The notes under the pieces: model-generated
What the model saw: only the letters and a program-made list of their open reading frames with translations
Database searches by the model: none
What the model was told of the DNA's origin: nothing
Position numbers and translations under genes: made by a program
Part shown: piece by piece, positions 1 to 9,352 of the stretch
Numbering within the stretch: position 1 is the stretch's first letter
How the letters are laid out: each line of letters begins with the position of its first letter
Source: Arthrobacter_M sp030063245
GTDB taxonomy: Bacteria; Actinomycetota; Actinomycetes; Actinomycetales; Micrococcaceae
Length of the DNA: 64,000 nt
Direction of reading: 5' to 3'
NCBI RefSeq assembly: GCF_051131705.1
Contig: NZ_CP180316.1
Coordinates: 62,001-126,000 of the forward strand

Positions 1-255
1 CGCATCAATGTCAGGGCTACGCCGCGCCAGGAACAGCTGCTGCGCCGGGCCGCTGAAGCTACAGACCGCTCCATGACGGATTTCATCTTGGAAAGTGCCA
101 GCGTGGAGGCGGAGAGAATACTGGCCGCCCGCCTGTGGTTCGTCGCAGACGAGCTGCAATGGGCCGAGTTCAATCGGCTGCTGGAACTTCCTTTGACATC
201 CACTGCCAAACTAGCCACGCTGGCACGCCGACCAAGTCCGTTCCAGCGAGAATGA
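1..255 (+). CDS. DUF1778-family antitoxin (TacA-like), 5' end outside the window
   Basis: Open in frame from the first base to a TGA at 253-255. The 84 visible residues begin with an RxNVRATPxQExLLRRAA pattern typical of DUF1778 ribbon-helix-helix antitoxins, followed by the helix around TDFILESA. Such proteins bind DNA with the N-terminal half and wrap the cognate GNAT toxin with the C-terminal tail. The stop overlaps the ATG of the following acetyltransferase (ATGA), the usual coupled arrangement. The start codon and only a few residues should be missing at the left edge. The family call comes from the motif and the partner gene. Confidence 0.85.
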   Translation, partial: RINVRATPRQEQLLRRAAEATDRSMTDFILESASVEAERILAARLWFVADELQWAEFNRLLELPLTSTAKLATLARRPSPFQRE

Positions 256-776
256 GCCAAGCATTGCCTGGCGCGCCCCGGAAGCTGCTGCGCACCGATA
301 ACCCAGACGCCTTCGCTTCCGGGCCTGAGGAACTGGACGAGTGGCTTCGCAAGTACGCGTTCCAGGATCAGCGCGCGAACAGTGCAGTCACCTATGTATC
401 CTGCGACGGGAACTCCGTGGTCGGCTACTACGCGATAGCCGTCGGGGCCGTCGCAAAACAGGGAGCTCCGCCGGCAATAACAAAAGGTGGCCCCTCGGAA
501 ATACCCTGCATTCTTCTGGCCCGTCTAGCAGTGGACAAGCGGTATCAGGGCACCGGACTCGGGACGGGACTCCTTCAGGATGCATTGAAGCGCTCGGTGT
601 TGGTGAGCGAAAGCGTCGGGGCAATGGCTGTGCTTATCCATGCTCGCGACGCCGCCGCCAGATCATTTTACGACCGGCACGTGGACGCGCATCCTTCCCC
701 GTTGGATGACCTGCAGCTCATGATTCCCATGCAGGCTCTGCGTGCCGAGTTCGCCGATTTCCTGCCAGGCCGCTGA
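252..776 (+). CDS. GNAT-family acetyltransferase toxin (TacT-like)
   Basis: 174 aa from the ATG at 252, which overlaps the antitoxin stop. A longer upstream frame exists, but it would run through the antitoxin gene. The acetyl-CoA binding motif A is visible as RYQGTGLGTGLL at about residue 97-108, preceded by the beta strand LLARLAVD, and the C-terminal half has the ARSFYDRH signature of TacT/AtaT-type toxins. Known members acetylate the amino group of charged aminoacyl-tRNAs and stop translation. The DUF1778 partner directly upstream supports a toxin rather than a metabolic acetyltransferase. Confidence 0.85.
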   Translation: MSQALPGAPRKLLRTDNPDAFASGPEELDEWLRKYAFQDQRANSAVTYVSCDGNSVVGYYAIAVGAVAKQGAPPAITKGGPSEIPCILLARLAVDKRYQGTGLGTGLLQDALKRSVLVSESVGAMAVLIHARDAAARSFYDRHVDAHPSPLDDLQLMIPMQALRAEFADFLPGR

Positions 777-794
777 ATACCGAATACCGAATAG
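774..794. repeat. Short tandem heptamer between toxin and helicase genes
   Basis: Three near-perfect copies of a GAATACC-like 7-mer follow the toxin stop codon directly. Too short to assign a role; probably replication slippage at the junction with the helicase gene. Confidence 0.4.
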
Positions 795-832
795 CGGCTA
801 CCCGCGGCAGGCAGTCCGTCCATGCGGATGAA

Positions 833-3800
833 GTGCTTGCCGTGCCGCTCGTCCAGGCTATGAGGGACGACGGCGTCAGGCTGGTTCCGGTGCCGACGGA
901 ACCGGAGCGGCTGGCCAGCGGCCCCCGGTTCCTGAATGTCTCCGGCACCACATACCCTGGCACAGTGAACATTAGTGGGGGAGAACCGGCGGAGCTGCTG
1001 GCCGAGGGTCTGTACGAGTCGCTGCGCACGCGCCGGTTGAGCGAGCGGGTGGCCGGGCAACAGGAGCTGTTGTCCGTGTTCGAAGCGGTCGACGACGATG
1101 CATCCCCTGACGTGCTGGCCCGGCACATCGGCGAACTGGCACGCGCGGCGCTTGTGCAGGCCAGACCGGAAGAGCGGGTCGCCCTGGCCAACAATCTCCT
1201 GCACGCGATGCAGCATCCGGACACCATCCACCCGGGTCCGCAGGAACTGAGGTCCCTCACCGCTCCGGCGGGTCTGCGCCGTCGTAATCTCCGCCGCCCC
1301 ACCACCAGGCTGAGCGACGCTGCCCTGCTCACCAACGGCAAGGATGATCCGAACCTCGCCGCGGAGATCCGCACCGAAATGGCCTCCGCCAACCGGGTTG
1401 ATCTGCTCTGCGCCTTCATCCGCTGGACCGGGCTTCGTCTGCTGGAACCGGCACTGGAGGAGCTGCGGGACAGGGGCATCCGGCTGCGCGTCCTGACCAG
1501 CACCTACATGGGTGCCACGGAACGCCGGGCCATCGATGATCTGGTGACCAAGTACGGTGCTGAGGTACGGATCAACTATGAAACCCACGCCACGCGCCTG
1601 CACGCCAAGGCATGGCTCTTCCGCCGCAGCACCGGTTTCGATACGGCCTACGTGGGCAGTTCAAACCTCAGCGCCGCGGCCATGCTGGATGGCCTCGAAT
1701 GGAATGTCCGGCTGTCCTCGGTGGGCACGCCGCGATTGTTGCAGAAGTTCGAAATCACCTTTGACAGTTATTGGGAGCAGCGGGCCTTCCAGCCCTACGA
1801 TCCGGAGAATGACGGCGACAAGCTGGATGCCGCGCTGGCGCGGAATGGCGGGCGGGCAGTAAGCCGACCGGACGCTTTCACGGGTCTGGAGGTGCAGCCG
1901 TACCTTCATCAGCAGGAGATGCTCGAGGACCTTGAATCGGCGCGCGAAATTCACGGCCGGCACCGCAATCTGATAGTCGCCGCGACCGGCACCGGCAAGA
2001 CAGTTGTCGCAGCACTGGATTACCAGCGGCTGTGCGAAGCAGCCGGCCGTGACCTCACGCTGCTCTTCGTTGCGCATCGGCAGGAGATCCTCAAGCAATC
2101 CCTGGCCACCTACCGGAACGTCCTGCAGAGTGGCTCATTCGGTGAGCTCTACGTCGGTGAGCACAAGCCCAAGGACTGGAAGCACGTCTTCGCCAGCGTG
2201 CAGTCCCTGGCCGCACTCGGAATCGGGACCGTCGAACCGGGCCAATTCGACGTCGTCGTGATTGATGAATTCCACCATGCCCAAGCGCCCACCTACCGGG
2301 CCATCCTGGACCATCTGCAGCCACAGGAACTGCTCGGTCTGACGGCTACGCCGGAGCGCGGTGACGGGATCAACGTTGCGGACCAGTTCTTCGGCGGCCG
2401 GACCGCCAGCGAGCTGCGGCTGTGGGACGCGCTGGAGGCGGATCTGCTGGTCCCGTTCCACTACTTCGGTGTGGCCGACGACGTCGACCTGAGCCAGGTG
2501 GAGTGGAAGCGCGGCAACTATGACACCGGGCAGCTGGACCGGCTCTACACCGGCAATGACGTCCGCGCGGCCAAGGTCATCAAAGAGCTCCGCGACAAGG
2601 TCACCAGCACCGGTGGCATGCGTGCGCTCGGTTTCTGCGTGTCCGTGCAGCACGCGCACTACATGACCGAGGTCTTCAATACCGCCGGCATCGCTGCCGT
2701 CGCCGTGTCAGGACAGACGCCCGACGCCGAACGTGCGGCCGCGCTGCGGCGGCTCAGGAGCCGCGATCTGAACGTGATCTTCGCCGTCGACCTCTTCAAT
2801 GAGGGGCTCGACCTGCCAGAGGTAGACACGATCATGCTGCTGCGGCCCACCCAAAGTGCCACGGTCTTTCTGCAGCAACTGGGCCGCGGGCTGCGCCGTG
2901 CCAAGGACAAGTCCGTGCTCACCGTGCTGGACTACATCGGCCAGCAGCGCCGGGAGTTCCGCTTCGACGCCAAGTACCGCGCATTGACCGGGCTCAGCCG
3001 GAAGGCCTTGGAAAAAGCCGTCATCGACGAATTCCCGTTCCTGCCGTCCGGCTCGCAGATCGTGCTGGACCGGGTGGCTCAACAGATTGTGCTACAAAAC
3101 ATCAAAGCGCAGCTGAGGTTCAACCGGGCCCAGCTGGTCACCGACGTGCGCTCGCATGCCGAACTGCTGCTCGAAGACTTCCTGCGTGAATCTGGGAATT
3201 CGCTGCACGACGTGTACCGGAAGACCGGCGACTCGTGGACCGCGCTGTTGCGCGATGCTGGTCTGCTCGACGCAGGTCCTCTCGACGACGATCATCCGGC
3301 CAGCGGCTACAGTCCGGCGTCGCTCTCGGCCGAGCCCGAACGCTCCGTTGCCGAAGAGCTTCTTGTTCTCAAGCGCATGACCCAGCTTCTGTGTATCGAT
3401 GATCCCGAACGGGCCGATGCCTATACGCTGCTCACCTCGTCCGACGCTTCGCGCTACGAAGACTTGGGTCCGCGCGAACAGATCTTTGCGCGGATGCTCT
3501 TCTTCGCGCTCTGGCCCGAAGCCGGGGGATTCACGTCCTACGACGAAGGCCTCGATTATCTCCGGCAGTTCCCGCATGCCTGTGCCGAAATTCAGCAGCT
3601 CGCAGCGCTGGGCCTCAAGCGCTCGCGGTATGCGCCAAAGGGCTTGGGGCACGGTCTCCAACGCGTCCCGCTTTACTCGCACGCCACCTACCGGCGTGAA
3701 GAGATCCTTGCTGCCCTCGGATATCTATCCGTGCATGGCCGGAAAGCGCGGCATCGCGAGGGCGTTGCCTGGAGCGCGGAGACGAAGACGGACGCGTTCT

Positions 3801-4141
3801 TCGTGACTCTGGAGAAGGACACCAAGGACCGCGCCGCGTCCATCATGTACAAGGACTATGCGCTCAGTGAGGACCTGTTCCACTGGGAATCACAGAACTC
3901 CACCTCACCCGAGAGCCCAGTTGGCCGGCGGTACCTGGACCACAAGGCGTTCGGCTCGCAGATCCTGCTCTTCACCCGGCCCCGCGAAAACGATGACAAC
4001 GGTATGACCATGCCATACACCTGCCTCGGCCAGGTCGACTATGTGCAGCACTCGGGGTCGAAGCCGATTGGCATCACCTGGAAGCTGCAGCGGCCGATGC
4101 CAGCGGACGTGTTTGTGGAGGCTAGCGCGGTGGCGCAGTAA
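833..4141 (+). CDS. PLD-like nuclease / SF2 helicase / DUF3427 protein
   Basis: 1102 aa. Order of domains: N-terminal segment, a phospholipase-D type nuclease region with HAKAWLF and the following GSSNLS (HKD-like, about residues 253-280), a superfamily 2 helicase with Walker A ATGTGKT (about 383), DEAH-like IDEFHHA (about 476), LTATP (about 500) and motif VI QLGRGLRR (about 681), then a C-terminal DUF3427 region (about 800-1102). Proteins of this build are predicted DNA repair or restriction-type enzymes and often lie in defence islands. The GTG at 833 has no evident Shine-Dalgarno; an ATG at 860 is in frame. Roughly the first 50 residues do not resemble the usual N-terminus, which in related proteins begins near AEGLYESLRTRRL, so the true start or an upstream fusion is uncertain. 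Confidence 0.85.
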   Translation: MLAVPLVQAMRDDGVRLVPVPTEPERLASGPRFLNVSGTTYPGTVNISGGEPAELLAEGLYESLRTRRLSERVAGQQELLSVFEAVDDDASPDVLARHIGELARAALVQARPEERVALANNLLHAMQHPDTIHPGPQELRSLTAPAGLRRRNLRRPTTRLSDAALLTNGKDDPNLAAEIRTEMASANRVDLLCAFIRWTGLRLLEPALEELRDRGIRLRVLTSTYMGATERRAIDDLVTKYGAEVRINYETHATRLHAKAWLFRRSTGFDTAYVGSSNLSAAAMLDGLEWNVRLSSVGTPRLLQKFEITFDSYWEQRAFQPYDPENDGDKLDAALARNGGRAVSRPDAFTGLEVQPYLHQQEMLEDLESAREIHGRHRNLIVAATGTGKTVVAALDYQRLCEAAGRDLTLLFVAHRQEILKQSLATYRNVLQSGSFGELYVGEHKPKDWKHVFASVQSLAALGIGTVEPGQFDVVVIDEFHHAQAPTYRAILDHLQPQELLGLTATPERGDGINVADQFFGGRTASELRLWDALEADLLVPFHYFGVADDVDLSQVEWKRGNYDTGQLDRLYTGNDVRAAKVIKELRDKVTSTGGMRALGFCVSVQHAHYMTEVFNTAGIAAVAVSGQTPDAERAAALRRLRSRDLNVIFAVDLFNEGLDLPEVDTIMLLRPTQSATVFLQQLGRGLRRAKDKSVLTVLDYIGQQRREFRFDAKYRALTGLSRKALEKAVIDEFPFLPSGSQIVLDRVAQQIVLQNIKAQLRFNRAQLVTDVRSHAELLLEDFLRESGNSLHDVYRKTGDSWTALLRDAGLLDAGPLDDDHPASGYSPASLSAEPERSVAEELLVLKRMTQLLCIDDPERADAYTLLTSSDASRYEDLGPREQIFARMLFFALWPEAGGFTSYDEGLDYLRQFPHACAEIQQLAALGLKRSRYAPKGLGHGLQRVPLYSHATYRREEILAALGYLSVHGRKARHREGVAWSAETKTDAFFVTLEKDTKDRAASIMYKDYALSEDLFHWESQNSTSPESPVGRRYLDHKAFGSQILLFTRPRENDDNGMTMPYTCLGQVDYVQHSGSKPIGITWKLQRPMPADVFVEASAVAQ

Positions 4142-4308
4142 TCCCCAATTTTGTTCGGTGTTCGATATCCGGGACGAAGCGCGAACTCGCTAACAAGGGA
4201 GCCGTTTTACAGTAGGAGCCGGCATCAGGAGTGGGATCTGATGTAGAGTGAGAGACCCTCTTTCGGCCGCATGCTGCCATATGTCTTGCACCTTCCGGCT
4301 CCAAACAA

Positions 4309-4983
4309 GTCTTCGCCACCTGGCTGAAAGCACGCCCAGAGGAGTGGCGGGACGGGTCTAAGTGGTGGCAATGGATGGGTTTTCCGGGTTCAAGAGTGCC
4401 GTTGCCGAAGGAATCCCTGGTGCCGTTCCGGTGATGGATCCATTCCGGGTGGTCCGCTTGGCTGGGGAGGCGCTGGATACGTGCCGCGGACGCGTTTTAC
4501 AGCAGACTTGCGGTCACCGCGGGCAGGCGATCCGCCGTATTCGGCAAGGCGGACGCTAAATACCGGCGCGGATCTGCTCACCGACAAGCAGCGCCAACGG
4601 CTGGAGACCCAATTCTCCACTGACGTGCATGTCGAGGTGGAAGCGAGTTGGGGCATCTACCAGCGCATGGTTACCGCCTACCGGGAACCAGACCGTGCCT
4701 AGGGGCGTGCACTTATGCAAGCCGTGATCGACTCCCTCAGCGCAGGCGTCCCCATCGCGCTGACCGAGCTCAGGACCCTCGGCCGCACACTCGAACGCCG
4801 AGCCTCGATGTGCTGGCATACTTTGACAGACGAGGTACCTCCAATGGGCCAAAGGAAGCGATCAATGGTCGGCTTGAACACCTCCGCGGCTCTGTCCTCG
4901 GCTTCCGCAATCCCACCGACTACATTGCCAAATCACTCCTGGAATCTGGCGGATTCAGACCCCGACTGCACTGTCAATTCTGA
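4309..4983 (+). pseudogene. ISL3-family transposase remnant (5'-truncated, frameshifted)
   Basis: Pieces of an ISL3 transposase appear in successive frames: VFATWLKARPEEW then AMDGFSGFKSA and MDPFRVVRLAGEALD (4309-4510), LLTDKQRQRLETQF and WGIYQRMVTAYREPD (about 4575-4700), and finally GTSNGPKEAINGRLEHLRG and LGFRNPTDYIAKSLLESGG (about 4825-4970). These are the central DDE-domain region and the conserved C-terminus of the family. At least two frameshifts and the missing zinc-finger N-terminus show it is dead. No full inverted repeats were found, so the ends of the original element are not defined. Confidence 0.8.
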
Positions 4984-5175
4984 AGAGCCGCTAATACTAG
5001 TATCTGGGCGTGCGTCCCGCAGGGATCTCCGTAAACTTGGACTACTCGTCGCAATGACGTTTAACTTATGAACGACCGCAGCACTCAATCCGCAAAAGAT
5101 CAGAGGTGCTGCTGGCCGTTCATGATGGTTACATGACTTATGTGATCGTTTACGCCATGCAATAGGGGTGCAGAA

Positions 5176-5898
5176 GTGAAATTTGTCGGTCGAACCTTTG
5201 AAGATGAAGACATCATTTTGGACGGTCACGTCTATGAGAATTGCATCTTCCGTCAAGTGCGGTTCTCCTATTCCGCTATCAGTGGGATTGGCATGTCTCG
5301 ATGCAAATTCCACGAGTGTCGATGGGCGTTCAACGGGCCGGCTGCCAGCACGCTGGCCTTCATGTCCGCAACGTACAACGGGCTGGGTGAAGCCGGCCGA
5401 AACATTGTTAATAAGACCTTCGACAACATTCGCGATGGACGTTCATTCGGTGTACCTTCTGCCAATACCGACATCGCGTACAAGCCCACTGTCTTTCTCG
5501 GGCACGGACGAAGCGCGGATTACATGTTCCTCAAGGACTTCTTGCAGAAGAAGGGATATCAGGTCGAAACCTTCGAGTCGTCGCCCCGAGCCGGCATGTC
5601 CGTCAAAGATGTGATTAAGGGTATGATCGGCCGTGCCTCGATGGCCTTCTTGGTTCACACGGCGGAAGACGAACACGGCGACGAGACCGTGAGAGCGAGG
5701 GAGAACGTCGTTCACGAGACTGGGTTGTTTCAAGGCCGGCTGGGCTATGAACGCGCCATCGTCATGCGTGAAGAGGGTTGTGCTCCTTTTTCCAACTTGG
5801 ACGGCATCCAGTACATTGCATACCCTCCCAACAATATCAAGGCCTCCTTCATGGAGGTACTGGAAACGATCGAACGAGAGTATCCCAGTGCCGCCTAG
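5176..5898 (+). CDS. TIR-like domain protein with pentapeptide-like N-terminus
   Basis: 240 aa from GTG 5176, preceded by AGGGG. Residues 1-70 show alternating aromatic/polar strands (FVGRTFEDEDIILDG, NCIFRQVRF, SRCKFHECRW) like a short pentapeptide-repeat or right-handed beta-helix module. Residues about 102-230 match the TIR-like predicted nucleotide-binding fold (PF10137/COG4271 type): VFLGHGRS, then FLVHTAEDE, then NVVHETGLFQGRLG with a conserved glutamate, then a C-terminal YP..N strand. TIR domains in bacterial immunity cleave NAD+ or make cyclic-ADP-ribose signals. The stop codon TAG is created by the left end of the adjacent IS630 copy (TA target plus first G of the element), so the native C-terminus may have been slightly longer. 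No partner gene for a Thoeris, CBASS or Pycsar system is visible. Confidence 0.75.
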   Translation: MKFVGRTFEDEDIILDGHVYENCIFRQVRFSYSAISGIGMSRCKFHECRWAFNGPAASTLAFMSATYNGLGEAGRNIVNKTFDNIRDGRSFGVPSANTDIAYKPTVFLGHGRSADYMFLKDFLQKKGYQVETFESSPRAGMSVKDVIKGMIGRASMAFLVHTAEDEHGDETVRARENVVHETGLFQGRLGYERAIVMREEGCAPFSNLDGIQYIAYPPNNIKASFMEVLETIEREYPSAA

Positions 5899-6977
5899 TG
5901 TTCCGTGTTAATGGTTTGTTTGCGTTTCATCTTGCCCAGGAGATACTCCGCTGACTTGGTCCAGGTGAATGGTTTGGCGTCCTGGTTGTAGTTCTCGATG
6001 TAGCGTTCCATGGTTTCCTCCAGCTCTTTCACGGAGCTGAATGCTCCGCGTTTGAGGCACTGGCGGGTGATGATCCCGAAGAAGATCTCCACCATGTTCA
6101 GCCAGGAACAGCTGGTCGGGGTGAAATGCAGGCTCACGCGCGGGTTTTCGGCCAGCCAGTCCTTCACGTTCTGGTGCTTATGGGTCGCATAGTTGTCGCA
6201 GATGACATGCAGCTCAACCCCGGGGTGGGCGTGGGCGACCCGGCTCAGGAAATCGACGAACTCGATGTTGGTGTGCTTTGGGTAGAAGGCGTTCGCGCTG
6301 AGTTTGCCGGTGAGAACCTCCAAGGCGGCGAACAAGGTGGTGGTGCCGTTGCGCTTGTAGTCGTGCGTCTGCTGCAGCGGGTGGGTCGGGGACAGCGGCT
6401 GGTCCGGGCCGGTGCGGGACAGTGCCTGGATTTGGGTCTTCTCATCAATGCTCACCACCACCGCGTTTTCCGGCGGGGACATGTACAGGCCCACCACGTC
6501 CCGGAGCTTGGACTCCAGGGCCGGGTCGGTGGAGAATTTAAACGTCTCGATCCGATGCGGCTGGATCTTCCAACGGCGCCAGATTCGGGCCACGGACGAA
6601 AAAGAGATTCCGTGGCGTTCGGCCATGATGCGCGCGGACCAGTGCGAGATCCCCAGCTCCGCCGGCGGGTTCCCGTCATTGGTCAGGGTGTCGGCAATCA
6701 GGGCGAGTTCGTCGATCTCCCGCTCCCGGCCCGGGCGCTGGACATCGGACAGGGCCTCGATCCCGCCCTCGGCATAGCGGTTGCGCCACTTCAAAACCGT
6801 GGGCGCCGAAAACCCGGTGATCTTCTCAATCTGGACATTCGGCATCCCGTCAGCAGCCAACAAAACCGTGCGCGCCCGCAACGCCAACGTCGCAGTGGAA
6901 GAATTCCCACGAGTCAACGCTTCCAGGGCGCCCCGGTCCCCGTCGCGCAACTGAAGTGCCTTTGCCAGATAAACCAT
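5895..6977 (-). CDS. IS630-family transposase, copy 1
   Basis: 360 aa. N-terminal helix-turn-helix (GFSAPTVLKWRNRY, about 54-67) followed by a winged HTH region, then the DDE integrase domain: first Asp in SIDEKTQ (about 176), second in ICDNYATH (about 260), and Glu in WLNMVEIFF (about 296). Length is normal for the family and the frame is intact, so it should be functional. The start ATG lies 54 bp inside the right end. The protein is identical to copy 2. Confidence 0.95.
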   Translation of the reverse strand: MVYLAKALQLRDGDRGALEALTRGNSSTATLALRARTVLLAADGMPNVQIEKITGFSAPTVLKWRNRYAEGGIEALSDVQRPGREREIDELALIADTLTNDGNPPAELGISHWSARIMAERHGISFSSVARIWRRWKIQPHRIETFKFSTDPALESKLRDVVGLYMSPPENAVVVSIDEKTQIQALSRTGPDQPLSPTHPLQQTHDYKRNGTTTLFAALEVLTGKLSANAFYPKHTNIEFVDFLSRVAHAHPGVELHVICDNYATHKHQNVKDWLAENPRVSLHFTPTSCSWLNMVEIFFGIITRQCLKRGAFSSVKELEETMERYIENYNQDAKPFTWTKSAEYLLGKMKRKQTINTEH

Positions 6978-7031
6978 GGATCAAGTCTGACAAACAATCA
7001 GACCCAAAGGAATCAACGACACGCTACACTA
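5896..7031 (-). mobile_element. IS630-family insertion sequence, copy 1
   Basis: 1136 bp counting the TA on each side. The ends are imperfect inverted repeats: TAGTGTTCCGTGTTAATGG at the left and, on the reverse strand from the right, TAGTGTAGCGTGTCGTTGA. TA at both borders is the target duplication typical of IS630/Tc1/mariner elements. A sequence-identical copy in opposite orientation lies at 27005-28140. The left end sits in the last codon of the TIR gene. Confidence 0.9.
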
Positions 7032-7554
7032 GGTAACAATGCGCGTCTGACTGTCGTCTGTTCGCGTAGCTCCCTGTTGGTCGTTACCCGTGCACCAGCA
7101 ATTGCGGACGCCCCGGTGTCGGTGCGGGTGGCGGCCCAAGAAGCCTAGTCATCGCTAGTGCCGTGCTAGGGGACCAGTGGCCGCGGCTTTGACCGGACCA
7201 CCATAGGAGCCCGCACTTGAGGCACTTCGTTTCGTCGGTCGTTCCAGGCCCAGACCGGTGATGCGCTCCTCCAACGACGCACTTCAGCAGCCGGCAGGTG
7301 AGTATCGCCGAGGTGTGCTGGGTGTTGTCCTCATCCTCCGCGCTCAGCGATGGCAGCCTAACGGGGGATCAGGCGGCCCTGTTGGGGCGTTCGTCGGCAA
7401 TCCCGTGGCCGCGCTGGAATCGTTCGAGGCTGCGGCCGGCCAGTATTGCCGGGATCTCCACCCACTCGAACATGCCCCTGCCAGCCGGCTTTCACGGCGT
7501 GCAGGGTTTGGCGGGTCCGGCGCTCCGCCTCACACGCAGACATGGTCATTCGTT
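7032..7554. other. Gene-poor stretch between mobile elements
   Basis: No convincing gene. On the reverse strand two short overlapping frames look coding-like: one starting with MTMSACEAERRTRQTLHAVK near 7548, and another ending EWVEIPAILAGRSLERFQRG around 7400-7460. They lie in different frames, as would be expected for a short gene broken by a frameshift. I cannot assign a family. Confidence 0.35.
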
Positions 7555-7944
7555 TTAATCCTGCTCCAGTGCGAACAGGTCTGGCCGCACGCCAGGTGTG
7601 GCTGCACTGATAATCTGGTCGCTCATTGTTATCCCAATCATGTGCGGATCCGGGAGGCCTAGTGCTGGTCGCGGGTGTGGGATTACCCAGTAATCGGCCG
7701 GCCCTGTCAAGGCCTCGTCCTGTGATTGTTGAGCCCGAGCCACCAGGAACATGCCGATTCCCCACCAAGAACCTGATTTTCCCGGACCTCCGGCACCACC
7801 GGCCCCGTGGGTTATATGCGCTGTCACGGGCGTTTCATCAGGGTCTTCTGAGAGTGTTCGCCTCGTGTGGGACAAGGCCATTAGCTGCCCAGGATATTTC
7901 GACATGGTGTCGGATTCATGATTGAAATTAGGCTCTCCTGACAC
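7555..7944 (-). CDS. Hypothetical protein
   Basis: Frame of 129 aa; an internal ATG (MSKYPGQLMAL, start 7905) is the more natural start. The protein is rich in Pro, Gly and His, with no membrane segment and no motif I recognise. It contains a WWGIGMFLVARA stretch and ends PDLFALEQD. It lies between an IS630 copy and an ISL3 element and is probably accessory DNA. The codon pattern is only moderately convincing. Confidence 0.3.
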   Translation of the reverse strand: MSGEPNFNHESDTMSKYPGQLMALSHTRRTLSEDPDETPVTAHITHGAGGAGGPGKSGSWWGIGMFLVARAQQSQDEALTGPADYWVIPHPRPALGLPDPHMIGITMSDQIISAATPGVRPDLFALEQD

Positions 7945-9300
7945 ATCCGTGGGTCATTTCCGTCCCGGGAGCACCGGTTTACGGCCACCCAGGCTGAGCA
8001 TGGCCAGGCTGATCAGGGCCTCGGGGGACTTGAACCCGAACGCCACCCGGGTGATCAGCCTGATCTTCGTATTCATGGATTCAATCCGTCCGTTCGACAG
8101 CCCGTGTTCGATGGATGCCAGGATGCTGTCGCGGTGCTTGACGATGGCCTTTTGGAGTTTCACGAAGGAGGGGATCCTGGATCTCCTGGCCCAGGACACC
8201 CATCGGTCCAGGGCCACCACGGCTTCGGCATAAGGGAGCTTGAAGACCGTGCGCAGCCCTTCCTTCAAGTAGTAGGCCCGGCCCAGGACGGGGTCGGTCT
8301 GCACGATCCAGGACAGCTTCGCCTGCTGCTTTTCGGTGAGGTCCTCGGGGTTCTTCCAGAGTGCGTAGCGGCTGTTCTTCAGCTTGGTGGCCCGCTCACT
8401 GTCGGGCCTCTCCGGCGCGACCTTGGGTGGTCGTCCGCGGCCACGGGCCGGTTCGTTCTCCCGGGCCGCTTTCCGTGCCCGGTTCCAGGCGGTGCGCCGC
8501 TCTGCATCCAGGGCGTCGGTGGCCCACATGACGATGTGGAACGGGTCGGCCACGCGGACCGCTTGGGGGCAGCGCGCGGCCACGACGGTGGCGATCCACT
8601 CGGCCGCATCCGCGGATACATGCGTGATCTCGGTGCACCGTTCGTCCACCAGAGCGTCGAAGAACTTGCCCAGGGTGGCCTTGTCCCGTCCCGGCGAGGC
8701 CCAGATGAGCCGGCCCGAATCATGGTCCACGACCACGGTGAGGTACTTGTGTCCGCGCTTGTAAGAGATCTCGTCAATGCCAATGCGTGTCAGGTTCGCG
8801 AACGGGTCGAAGGTCGCGGCGGTGTCCTTCCAAACCCGATCGATGATCGAGCCCACGGTGCGCCAGGCGATGCGCATCAACTGGGTGACAGCGCTCTTGG
8901 AAGTCTGGGTGGCCAGCCAGGCGATCTGCTGGTCAAAGATCCTGTGTGGCCAGCCTGGTGCCGGGCCCACGGGACGGCGGCGACGGTGACCCCGTGCTCG
9001 GGGCAGCGCACCCGCGGTGATTCGGCGACCAGGTAGGTTTCGATGGTTCCCAGATCCAGGGTCCGCCATCTCCTGGGACCACCGCCGCGGTCGTATCGGC
9101 GGCACCGCCTGGAACAGATCCCGCACCGGTTGCGCATGGACTTCATGGGGCTCACCAAGGCGATGAAAACACCGGTGTCCTCCTCGAAATCCAGACCCCG
9201 GACAATCGTTTTTTCGACACCCAGCAGGGTGCACCATATGCTTGATTTCTGCACGCCGTTTTCCAACCTCGATTTTTGTACCTTTGACAGTCAAAAATCC
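7931..9300 (-). mobile_element. ISL3-family insertion sequence (probably defective)
   Basis: The borders are suggested by imperfect terminal repeats: GGCTCTCCTGAC at 7931 and, read from the other side, GGATTTTTGAC ending at 9300. No matching 8-bp target duplication is visible, so the exact ends are tentative. The element carries one transposase gene with a single-base frameshift. Confidence 0.55.
7954..9266 (-). pseudogene. ISL3-family transposase with one frameshift
   Basis: The N-terminal frame (TTG at 9266; residues include a CGIC/CRRYDRGGG zinc-finger region and VRCPEHGVTVAAVPWARHQAGHT) and the C-terminal frame (from IFDQQIAWLATQTSKSA onward) are offset by one base. The break is near 8943: one extra base would restore the expected HTRIFDQQ. 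The C-terminal frame carries the DDE domain: RIGIDEISYKRGH, DPFHIVMWATDALD, and the terminal NGRIESMNTKIRLITR. The family is otherwise full length (about 430 aa). It is either an inactive copy or a sequencing error; one base decides. Confidence 0.85.
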
Positions 9301-9352
9301 TAGGTAGAAAGCGGCGTGTGGTCGTTAAGGCGCGCAGGTCACGCCCACGGAT

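Noticed and set aside
6126..7148. Long plus-strand frame of 340 codons over the IS630 transposase
   Set aside because: Shadow frame of the transposase on the other strand; the same shadow appears in copy 2.
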